Shown here: positions 1-5,692 of the stretch, piece after piece
Numbering within the stretch: position 1 is the stretch's first letter
How the letters are laid out: each line of letters opens with the position of its first letter
Origin: an uncultured Flavobacteriales bacterium
GTDB lineage: Bacteria; Bacteroidota; Bacteroidia; Flavobacteriales; Flavobacteriaceae
Assembly (NCBI GenBank): GCA_913009535.1
Contig: CAJVXR010000056.1
Span: 1 to 9,932 of the forward strand
DNA length: 9,932 nucleotides
Direction of reading: 5' to 3'
Translations under genes and position numbers: made by a program
The notes under the pieces: generated by a model
What the model was told of the DNA's origin: nothing
What the model saw: the letters and a program-made list of their open reading frames with translations, nothing else
Databases searched by the model: none

Positions 1-887
1 ACTCCAATATATTTAACAGGAATTTTGAATTCATCACTAATTCCAATAACAACACCACCTTTAGCTGTTCCATCTAATTTAGTAATTGCAAGCGCATTTA
101 CATCAGTTGTGTTAATAAACTGTTTAGCTTGTTCAAAAGCATTTTGACCTGTTGAACCATCTAAAACAAGTAATATTTCATGAGGAGAGTTAGTAATAAC
201 TTTATCCATAACTCTTTTAATTTTAGATAACTCATTCATTAAATTAACTTTATTATGTAATCTTCCTGCAGTATCGATTATAACTACATCCGCCTTCTTC
301 AACTTAGCTGTAGTTAGTGTGTCAAAGGCAACTGAGGCAGGGTCACTACCCATGTCTTGCCTTATTAAAGGTACATCTACCCTATCTGCCCAAATTTGAA
401 GTTGATCAATAGCAGCTGCTCTAAAAGTGTCACCTGCTCCTAATACAACTTCTAAGCCTTTAGACTTGAACTGATTAGCTAACTTTCCAATAGTAGTAGT
501 CTTACCAACTCCATTGACACCAACAACCATAATAACATAAGGATCATTTGATTTAGGAATTTCAAAATCAGTTGAAGATAACGTGTTGTTTTCAGAAAGA
601 AGTAGACTAATCTCTTCTTTAAGTAATATATTTAACTCATTCAATCCGTTGAACTTGTCCTTAGCAACTCTAGACTCAATACGATCAATAATTTTTAAGG
701 TAGTATTTACTCCAACATCACTAGAAATTAGAACCTCTTCAAGATCATCCAGGAAATCATTGTCAATCGTTGATTTACCAGCAATGATTTTGTTTAATTT
801 TGAAAAAAAGGAAGTTTTAGACTTTTCTAATCCTTTATCTAAAGAATCTTTTTTAGAACTCGAAAAAATATTTTTAAAGAAACTCAT
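1..887 (-). CDS. ftsY: Signal recognition particle receptor FtsY (3' end cut by window edge)
   Basis: FtsY is the SRP receptor GTPase. It docks the SRP-ribosome complex at the inner membrane and hands nascent membrane proteins to the Sec translocon. I translated the gene by hand from the ATG at 885-887; 295 residues are visible and the frame stays open to the edge. The N-terminus (MSFFKNIFSSSKK) is basic and amphipathic, as expected for membrane targeting. The acidic A domain is nearly absent, so the NG core follows almost directly. The GTPase motifs are P-loop GVNGVGKTT (123-131), GDTFRAAA (152-159), DTAGRL (205-210), GSTGQNA (244-250) and TKLD (269-272). About 20 C-terminal residues should lie beyond the left edge, judging from typical family ends. 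The gene is last in the ribosomal-protein cluster but is separated from it by 92 bases with a terminator-like hairpin. The identification is secure. Confidence 0.97.
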   Translation of the reverse strand, partial: MSFFKNIFSSSKKDSLDKGLEKSKTSFFSKLNKIIAGKSTIDNDFLDDLEEVLISSDVGVNTTLKIIDRIESRVAKDKFNGLNELNILLKEEISLLLSENNTLSSTDFEIPKSNDPYVIMVVGVNGVGKTTTIGKLANQFKSKGLEVVLGAGDTFRAAAIDQLQIWADRVDVPLIRQDMGSDPASVAFDTLTTAKLKKADVVIIDTAGRLHNKVNLMNELSKIKRVMDKVITNSPHEILLVLDGSTGQNAFEQAKQFINTTDVNALAITKLDGTAKGGVVIGISDEFKIPVKYIG

Positions 888-910
888 ACTTATATAATAA
901 ATCTATAATG

Positions 911-943
911 TAAATATAAAAATAAAAGCCGCTTTTTTACAAA
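911..943 (-). promoter_or_regulatory. Possible ftsY promoter (Bacteroidota type) overlapping the hairpin
   Basis: On the minus strand TTTG (943-940) is followed after 21 bases by TATATTTA (918-911). That fits the Bacteroidota pattern TTTG ... TAnnTTTG except for the last base. Transcription would begin near 905 and leave a leader of about 18 bases before the ftsY ATG. The TTTG lies in the upper arm and loop of the terminator-like hairpin. The motif is short and the DNA very AT-rich, so a chance match is quite possible. Confidence 0.3.
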
Positions 944-953
944 AGCAGCTTTT
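924..953 (-). terminator. Intrinsic terminator-like hairpin after the DUF4295 gene
   Basis: Two 13-base arms, 924-936 and 941-953, pair with a single C/A mismatch in the middle around a 4-base loop. Read on the minus strand the second arm ends in TTTT and is followed by A and five more T, the layout of a Rho-independent terminator. The plus-strand reading also ends in a run of T, so it could work in both directions, but no plus-strand gene ends here. It would stop or attenuate transcription from rpmB-rpmG-DUF4295 before ftsY. Confidence 0.7.
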
Positions 954-979
954 TTAAAGTTAATATTTAATCTAGTAAA

Positions 980-1132
980 TTATTTTTTACTTAAGAAGTC
1001 ATTTACTTTATCTGGTTGTAATATAGTTTCAACAAAAGAGTAAGCTCCAGTTTTAGGAGATTTCACCATCTTGATAGCCTTTGTTAATCTTTTAGAACCT
1101 GTCTGTAACGATGCAACTGATTTTTTTGCCAT
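980..1132 (-). CDS. DUF4295 family small basic protein, probable ribosomal protein bL38
   Basis: This is a 50-codon gene with an ATG at 1130-1132 and a TAA at 980-982. The product begins MAKKSVASLQ and ends NDFLSKK; it is small, strongly basic and without cysteines. The sequence type and the position between rpmG and ftsY match the Bacteroidota-specific DUF4295 family. From memory, the family was recognised as a large-subunit ribosomal protein, bL38, in the structure of a Flavobacterium ribosome; the family assignment is firm and the bL38 name somewhat less so. It starts 11 bases after the rpmG stop, so it is surely cotranscribed with the two ribosomal protein genes. No Shine-Dalgarno sequence precedes the start. 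A terminator-like hairpin lies 27 bases after its stop. Confidence 0.9.
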   Translation of the reverse strand: MAKKSVASLQTGSKRLTKAIKMVKSPKTGAYSFVETILQPDKVNDFLSKK

Positions 1133-1143
1133 AATATTATAAT

Positions 1144-1326
1144 TTACTTAATTTCCTTGTGGATAGTCATTTTCTTTAGGATAGGATTGAATTTTTTTAT
1201 TTCAACTCTATCAGGTGTATTTTTTTTATTCTTTGTAGTAATATATCTGGAAGTTCCAGCCATACCACTAGCTTTATGCTCTGTACATTCTAATATAACT
1301 TGTACTCTGTTGCCTCTTTTAGCCAT
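1144..1326 (-). CDS. rpmG: 50S ribosomal protein L33 (bL33)
   Basis: This 60-residue protein of the large ribosomal subunit sits near the E site. It has the family's N-terminal pattern ([18 protein letters not shown]), the central [15 protein letters not shown] segment and a lysine-rich end. Only one cysteine is present (residue 14), so this is the zinc-free form without the CxxC pairs of zinc-binding L33 proteins. It begins 8 bases after the rpmB stop and is followed after 11 bases by the DUF4295 gene, which gives a tight ribosomal operon. The length is normal and the identification secure. Confidence 0.97.
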   Translation of the reverse strand: MAKRGNRVQVILECTEHKASGMAGTSRYITTKNKKNTPDRVEIKKFNPILKKMTIHKEIK

Positions 1327-1334
1327 CTTTTAAA

Positions 1335-1571
1335 TTATTTTAAAAAACCTTTACTTCTAGCATCTTTCAAAGCTGCAGAAATTCCAATTCTATTTATTGT
1401 TTTAAGAGTTGAAGTAGCGATTTTAAGTGTAATCCACTTGTCTTCTTCAGGAATATAAAAACGTTTTTTAATAAGGTTAGCATCAAACTTACGCTTAGTT
1501 CTATTAAGGGACTTGGAAACATTGTTTCCTACCATTCCTGTTTTACCTGTTAATTCACAAACTCTTGACAT
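1335..1571 (-). CDS. rpmB: 50S ribosomal protein L28 (bL28)
   Basis: This is a 78-residue large-subunit ribosomal protein. The start MSRVCELTGKTGMVGNNVS is the classic L28 opening, followed by the basic RTKRKFDANLIKKRFYIPEE segment and a C-terminal part containing STLKTINRIGISAALKDARS. It lacks the paired cysteines of zinc-binding L28 proteins. It is first in the group rpmB - rpmG - DUF4295. The 81 bases before it, the longest gap in the left-hand block apart from the one before ftsY, probably hold its own promoter. Upstream cinA reads in the same direction, so some read-through is also likely. Confidence 0.97.
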   Translation of the reverse strand: MSRVCELTGKTGMVGNNVSKSLNRTKRKFDANLIKKRFYIPEEDKWITLKIATSTLKTINRIGISAALKDARSKGFLK

Positions 1572-1589
1572 AATCTTATAAATTTATTA

Positions 1590-1627
1590 CAAATGTTTTT
1601 TATTACGAGGTGCGAATTTACAAATTC
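1590..1627 (-). promoter_or_regulatory. Possible rpmB promoter with a short palindrome
   Basis: On the minus strand TTTG (1624-1621) is followed after 23 bases by AACATTTG (1597-1590), which matches TAnnTTTG at all but the first base. The upstream TTTG is embedded in a perfect inverted repeat, GAATTT (1614-1619) and AAATTC (1622-1627) around AC. The spacing is at the long end of what Bacteroidota promoters tolerate. The palindrome could be an operator or simply chance in AT-rich DNA. The call rests mainly on position, in the gap between cinA and the ribosomal genes. Confidence 0.3.
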
Positions 1628-1652
1628 TTTAATATATGACAAATATTATATG

Positions 1653-2900
1653 TCAATTTTTTAATAATTCTTTCAATAGCAACTCAAAAGATTTATTAAC
1701 AGCCTTATTAGTGACTCTTTCCCTAGAATTACCAAAGTTAAATTCGAATGAAAACACCTCTTTTGGAGTTGCGATACCAATAAAGACAGTACCTACTTCT
1801 TTATTAGAGTCGCCCTTGTTTGGACCTGCATTACCAGTTGTTGCTAATCCGTAATCAGAATTAAACATTTTTTTTGTCTCAACAGCCATAGATTCTACAA
1901 CTTGAGAACTTACCACAGAGTATTTTTCAATCAAATCAATATTAACCTTTAAAGTATTAATCTTAGATTCTGTAGAATAACAGACTACGCAACCTTTGAA
2001 AAAGGTAGAAGCACCAGCAATAGAGACTAAAGAATCAGATATTTTACCTCCTGTAAAACTTTCTGCTAAAGAAATAGTTGAGTTATTCTTAATTAGTTCA
2101 TTAGAAATTAACTTTTCAATTGATTCGTCTTCCTCATAACCAACAAATATATCCTTAATTAAGGGTAATAATTTGTCAATTTGAACTTTAATATTTTCAG
2201 TAATTTTACTTAAATCTTCCCCTTTTGTTGACAATCTCAACTTAACTCTGCCAAGACTTGGCAAGTATGCTAAACTAATTTCAATAGGTAAATTATCTTC
2301 CCATTTTTTAATTATCTCAGCAATACTACTTTCCCCCATTCCATAAGTTAAAATAGTTTTATGAAGGATATAAGGTAAGCTAAATTCTTTAAGAATTTTT
2401 GGTATGATGCTATCGTTTATTAATGACTTCATTTCAAATGGCACACCTGGTAAAAAAACAAAAACAGTATTGTTTTTTTGTAACCACAATCCTGGGGCAC
2501 TTCCCTTAGTATTTAAAAAAACATGAGCTTTAGAAGGTACTAGAGATTGATCGATATTGACTTGTAAAAGTGGTTGTTTGATATACTTTTTCCAAATAAA
2601 TTTAATATTATCTAAAACATTATGGTCAGTAATAAGTTTATCGTTAAAAAACTTGAGTAGTGTGTTTTTGGTAATATCATCGTTAGTTGGACCTAAGCCT
2701 CCAGTAACTATTACTATATCAGAATAATTTAAACAGCTATTTAAAGTAGTTAAGATATCAGATTCGCTATCTTTAATTGAAGAGATTCTATTAATTGAGA
2801 GTCCAATTTTGTTAAACTCTTTAGCAATAAATGTAGAATTAGTATCTACAGTCTGTCCGATTAAAATCTCATCCCCAATTGTAATTATTTCTGCAGTCAT
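1653..2900 (-). CDS. cinA: CinA-family protein with NMN/nicotinamide-nucleotide amidase domain
   Basis: The protein has 415 residues, the usual length for two-domain CinA. The N-terminal molybdopterin-binding-like (MoCF) domain spans roughly 1-170 and contains GDEILIGQTVDTNS (9-22) and TGGLGPTNDDITK (66-78). In characterised relatives this region has ADP-ribose pyrophosphatase activity. The C-terminal PncC-type domain (about 255-415) hydrolyses NMN to NaMN in pyridine-nucleotide recycling. It shows AESFTGG (279-285) and ATTGNAGP (353-360). The family form of the first motif is AESCTGG, so Phe replaces Cys at 282, while Ser281 is kept. The start codon overlaps the stop of the upstream hydrolase gene by one base (TAATG), which implies coupled translation. 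CinA was named for competence induction in Gram-positive bacteria; nothing here points to a competence role. Confidence 0.95.
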   Translation of the reverse strand: MTAEIITIGDEILIGQTVDTNSTFIAKEFNKIGLSINRISSIKDSESDILTTLNSCLNYSDIVIVTGGLGPTNDDITKNTLLKFFNDKLITDHNVLDNIKFIWKKYIKQPLLQVNIDQSLVPSKAHVFLNTKGSAPGLWLQKNNTVFVFLPGVPFEMKSLINDSIIPKILKEFSLPYILHKTILTYGMGESSIAEIIKKWEDNLPIEISLAYLPSLGRVKLRLSTKGEDLSKITENIKVQIDKLLPLIKDIFVGYEEDESIEKLISNELIKNNSTISLAESFTGGKISDSLVSIAGASTFFKGCVVCYSTESKINTLKVNIDLIEKYSVVSSQVVESMAVETKKMFNSDYGLATTGNAGPNKGDSNKEVGTVFIGIATPKEVFSFEFNFGNSRERVTNKAVNKSFELLLKELLKN

Positions 2901-3511
2901 TATTTTATTTTAATCTTAAAAAATTCATCATCACCTATCTTGCCAATAAGGGAATCATTAATGTTAACTCTTCCAACTCCAGATGGTGTTCCTGTAAATA
3001 TAACATCCCCTATTTTTAATGTAAAAAATTGAGAAACATAAGAAATAATTTCGTCTATATTCCACAACATCAAGCTACTGTTACCTTTCTGAACAACACT
3101 TTCATTAAGTTCTAAACTAAAATCTAGATTATGTATATTTTTAAATTTAGTTTTTTCAACCCATTTACCAATAAGGGCAGAGCCGTCAAAAGCTTTTGCT
3201 TTTTCCCATGGCAACCCTTTAGACTTTAATTCTGACTGTAAGTCTCTGGCAGTAAAATCAATTCCAAGTGATACTTGATCGTAATATTTATGACTAAACT
3301 TAGAGTCTATGTGCTTTCCTACTTTTTTTATTTTTACCAATAGCTCTACCTCGTGATGCACATCGCTACTAAAATTAGGAATAAAAAATGGTTGATTTTT
3401 TAAAATAATTGAAGTATCTGTTTTTAGAAATATGACAGGGTCCTTAGGTCGGTTATTTTTAAGCTCTTTTATGTGATCAACATAATTTCTACCAATACAA
3501 ATTATTTTCAT
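2900..3511 (-). CDS. Fumarylacetoacetate hydrolase family protein (FAHD1/YcgM-like)
   Basis: This 203-residue single-domain FAH-fold enzyme probably acts in the cytoplasm. Visible family motifs are GRNY (7-10), FLKT (28-31), HHEVEL (52-57), GIDFTARDLQ (83-92), PWEKAKAFDGSA (101-112) and FTGTPSGVG (172-180). Glu54, Glu56 and Asp85 are the expected ligands of the catalytic Mg/Mn ion. Short members like this include acylpyruvate hydrolases and oxaloacetate decarboxylases (FAHD1-like) and isomerases of aromatic degradation. No aromatic-degradation genes are nearby, so a housekeeping acylpyruvase or oxaloacetate decarboxylase role is more likely, but the substrate cannot be read from the sequence. 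Its ATG directly abuts the exonuclease stop (TAAATG), and its own stop overlaps the cinA start by one base. Confidence 0.92.
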   Translation of the reverse strand: MKIICIGRNYVDHIKELKNNRPKDPVIFLKTDTSIILKNQPFFIPNFSSDVHHEVELLVKIKKVGKHIDSKFSHKYYDQVSLGIDFTARDLQSELKSKGLPWEKAKAFDGSALIGKWVEKTKFKNIHNLDFSLELNESVVQKGNSSLMLWNIDEIISYVSQFFTLKIGDVIFTGTPSGVGRVNINDSLIGKIGDDEFFKIKIK

Positions 3512-4288
3512 TTAGGAGAATTTATTATTAAGCAAATTTAACTTTATGGATCTTAATGTTTTTTTTGTATAAAGGGGGAAATCCGCATTTAATAGCCAGT
3601 TAAAATAGCCAGGGTCAGTTTTTAAAATATCAACTACCAATTTACCCTTATGTTTTCCAAAAGAAAAGCATTCTTGATTATTTCTATTGAAAGTAATGAA
3701 ACCAGCCAAATCAGCAAACTTACTTCTTGTACTAAATTCTGATAAAAAAGAAATATTATTCTCCAAATCATCATATTTATCTACCTGTGCTTTTAAAATC
3801 TCATAAGTTGCTTTTGTATCTGACTCAGCACTATGAGCTCCAATTAACTCTTTATTACAATAAAACTCATACGCAGCTGATAAATTTCTTTTTTCCATTT
3901 TATGGAATATATTTTGAATATCAACACACTTATTTCCTTTTAGACTAAAATCAATATCTGCGCGTATCATTTCTTCCGCTAGTAATGGGATGTCAAAACG
4001 GTTAGAGTTAAAACCTCCTAAATCAGAATCTTTAATTAATAAATTAATTTCTTTAGCAAGGTCTTTAAAAACAGGAGATTCTTTAATTTTTTCATTTGAA
4101 ATACCATGAATAGCAACTACCTCATCAGGAATTTGCATTTCTGGATTAACTAGCCAAGTATGTATTTCTTCTTTTCCAGATGGAAATACTTTTAAAATTG
4201 AAATTTCAACTATTCTATCCTTAGAAATATTTATACCTGTTGTTTCAAGATCAAAAAAACAGATTGGCTTGGTTAAGTTTAACTTCAT
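3512..4288 (-). CDS. DEDDh 3'-5' exonuclease with ExoX-like C-terminal module
   Basis: This 258-residue protein is a DnaQ-superfamily exonuclease. Exo I is FFDLETTG (11-18) with Asp13 and Glu15, HGIS is at 61-64, Exo II lies around NSNRFDIPLL (94-103) with Asp99, and Exo III is HSAESDTKAT (152-161) with His152 and Asp157. All DEDDh metal-binding and catalytic residues are therefore present. A second small module at about 206-235 (FSFGKHKGK ... DPGYFNWLL) resembles the ExoX-type C-terminal domain. It lacks the clamp-binding and polymerase regions of a replicative epsilon subunit, so a repair or nucleic-acid trimming role is more likely than replication proofreading. It starts 22 bases after the E2 stop and directly abuts the hydrolase gene, so it belongs to a compact operon. 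Confidence 0.93.
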   Translation of the reverse strand: MKLNLTKPICFFDLETTGINISKDRIVEISILKVFPSGKEEIHTWLVNPEMQIPDEVVAIHGISNEKIKESPVFKDLAKEINLLIKDSDLGGFNSNRFDIPLLAEEMIRADIDFSLKGNKCVDIQNIFHKMEKRNLSAAYEFYCNKELIGAHSAESDTKATYEILKAQVDKYDDLENNISFLSEFSTRSKFADLAGFITFNRNNQECFSFGKHKGKLVVDILKTDPGYFNWLLNADFPLYTKKTLRSIKLNLLNNKFS

Positions 4289-4310
4289 TAAATTTATTTA
4301 TTGTTATTTT

Positions 4311-5615
4311 TTAGATCTCTGTATTAATATCCCATGCTTCAAGGTATTCTTTGATACATTTGATAAATTGACTACCTAAACCACCATTAACAACTCTATG
4401 GTCATAGGAGTGAGATAAAAACATCTTATTTCTAATTCCTATAAAATCACCTTCTGAAGTTTCAATAACTGAGGGCATTTTTCTAATTGCACCTAGAGCT
4501 AGTATACCTACCTGTGGTTGATTAATTATTGGAGTACCCATTATACTTCCAAAAACTCCAACATTTGTAACAGTATAAGTTCCATCTTGAACATCGTCTG
4601 GATTTAATTTACCACTTCTAGCTTTATTAGCTAGTTCGTTAACAGACTTAGTCATTCCAACTAAATTTAATCTATCTGCATTTTTTATAACAGGAACTAT
4701 TAAGTTACCATCAGCAAGAGATGTAGCCATACCAATGTTTATACTCTTTTTTAAAATAATATTATCATCTACAACAGAGACATTCATCATTGGATAGGTT
4801 CTTAAAGCTACGGCGACAGCTTGCATAAAAATTGGAGTTAATGTAAGTTTTTCGCCTTCTCTTTTGGCAAAATCAGACTTAACTTTATTTCTCCAATCCC
4901 AAACCTTAGTAACATCTACTTCAATAAATGACTGTACATGAGCAGAAGTTTTAACTGAATCAACCATGTGTTTTGAAACTAACTTGCCCATTCTAGACAT
5001 TTCAACTATCTCATCATTATTATTTAATAGGTTTGAATTAGTTTGAATATTTAAAGGTTTAATTACTTTAACAGGGGTTAATTCAATTTTATTTAAATCA
5101 CTTTTTGATTCAATATATTGTAGAATATCATTTTTATTAATTCTGTTGTCTTTTCCAGAACCTTTAATTTTTTCTAATTCCTTAAAGTCAATACCTTCTT
5201 GTTTTATAATGTTTTTTACTAAAGGAGAAAAGAATCGATCAGAGTCACTAAATTTTATTTGGTTTACAGAATCTTCATTAAGATCAAAAGTTGGAGGTAT
5301 AACTATTTCTATGTCTTTTTTTTCAGAAACAAGATCTTCATTATCATTATTTATGACTTGTGAAGAAACTTGACCTTCAACTTCAATAATAGCTATAGTC
5401 TGACCAACCTGCACTATTTCGTCAACTTCAAAACACTTTTCAATCAAAACACCTTTAAACTCACATGGGACTTCAGTATCAACTTTATCAGTAGCAATTT
5501 CTAAAACTGCTTCATCCATTTCAATTTGATCTCCAATTTCTTTTAACCAAGATGTAATAGTAGCCTCAGCAACACTCTCACCCATTTTTGGTAATTTCAA
5601 TTCAAACTTTGACAT
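4311..5615 (-). CDS. 2-oxoacid dehydrogenase E2 (dihydrolipoamide acyltransferase), probably branched-chain type
   Basis: This is the E2 core of a 2-oxoacid dehydrogenase complex, transferring acyl groups from E1 through lipoyl-lysine to CoA. It has 434 residues. One lipoyl domain (about 3-80) carries the lipoylated Lys44 in ATDKVDTEVP. A low-complexity linker follows, then a peripheral subunit-binding domain (about 129-170, starting FSPLVKNIIKQEGID), a second linker, and the acyltransferase domain (about 203-430) with SHSYDHRVVNGGLG at 401-414. His406 is the catalytic histidine, but the usual Asp of HxxxD is Asn410. A single lipoyl domain and the opening KFELKLPKMGESVAEATI resemble the flavobacterial branched-chain (BkdB-like) class more than pyruvate E2 or SucB. 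E1 and E3 are not in the window, so substrate assignment is inference. Confidence 0.93.
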   Translation of the reverse strand: MSKFELKLPKMGESVAEATITSWLKEIGDQIEMDEAVLEIATDKVDTEVPCEFKGVLIEKCFEVDEIVQVGQTIAIIEVEGQVSSQVINNDNEDLVSEKKDIEIVIPPTFDLNEDSVNQIKFSDSDRFFSPLVKNIIKQEGIDFKELEKIKGSGKDNRINKNDILQYIESKSDLNKIELTPVKVIKPLNIQTNSNLLNNNDEIVEMSRMGKLVSKHMVDSVKTSAHVQSFIEVDVTKVWDWRNKVKSDFAKREGEKLTLTPIFMQAVAVALRTYPMMNVSVVDDNIILKKSINIGMATSLADGNLIVPVIKNADRLNLVGMTKSVNELANKARSGKLNPDDVQDGTYTVTNVGVFGSIMGTPIINQPQVGILALGAIRKMPSVIETSEGDFIGIRNKMFLSHSYDHRVVNGGLGSQFIKCIKEYLEAWDINTEI

Positions 5616-5638
5616 TTAGATCCTATTATATTAATATA

Positions 5639-5666
5639 CAAAATTAAGTAAAATTCATTGAACAAA
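5639..5666 (-). promoter_or_regulatory. Candidate promoter of the E2 operon (Bacteroidota type)
   Basis: On the minus strand TTTG (5666-5663) is followed after 16 bases by TAATTTTG (5646-5639), an exact match to TAnnTTTG. Transcription would start near 5632 and leave a leader of about 16 bases before the ATG at 5615. It lies in the 77-base gap between the glycosyltransferase gene and E2, where no terminator hairpin is visible. The spacing is slightly shorter than usual. This is the best promoter match in the window. Confidence 0.45.
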
Positions 5667-5692
5667 ATGAGGAAGGCAATAATTTATTTATA

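Noticed and set aside
583..897. Plus-strand frame of 104 codons
   Set aside because: It lies antisense within ftsY, whose domain motifs are clear in the opposite strand; its translation is low-complexity Ser/Leu/Phe with no recognisable motif.
1637..1655. TGACA/TGTCA hairpin at the end of cinA as a terminator
   Set aside because: The stem is only 5 bases with a 9-base AT loop, and on the minus strand it is followed by ATATATTAAAG and not a T tract.
1637..1656. TTGACA next to TATAAT on the minus strand as a sigma-70 promoter
   Set aside because: The two hexamers overlap/abut with no 16-18 base spacer, and Bacteroidota use a different promoter pattern.
1636..1854. Plus-strand frame of 72 codons
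   Set aside because: It is antisense to the C-terminal domain of cinA and encodes no recognisable protein.
3512..4288. Exonuclease as the DNA polymerase III epsilon subunit (DnaQ)
   Set aside because: It carries an ExoX-like C-terminal module and shows no recognisable clamp-binding or polymerase-binding tail.
5146..5373. Plus-strand frame of 75 codons
   Set aside because: It is antisense to the linker and subunit-binding region of the E2 gene; it looks like a composition shadow of that gene.
4311..5615. E2 as a pseudogene because of the Asn in the catalytic motif
   Set aside because: The frame is full length, lipoyl Lys, subunit-binding domain and catalytic His are intact, and the substitution is conservative and may be lineage-wide.
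5655..5670. TCATT/AATGA inverted repeat between the glycosyltransferase and E2 genes
   Set aside because: Arms are only 5 bases with no T tract; expected by chance at this base composition.
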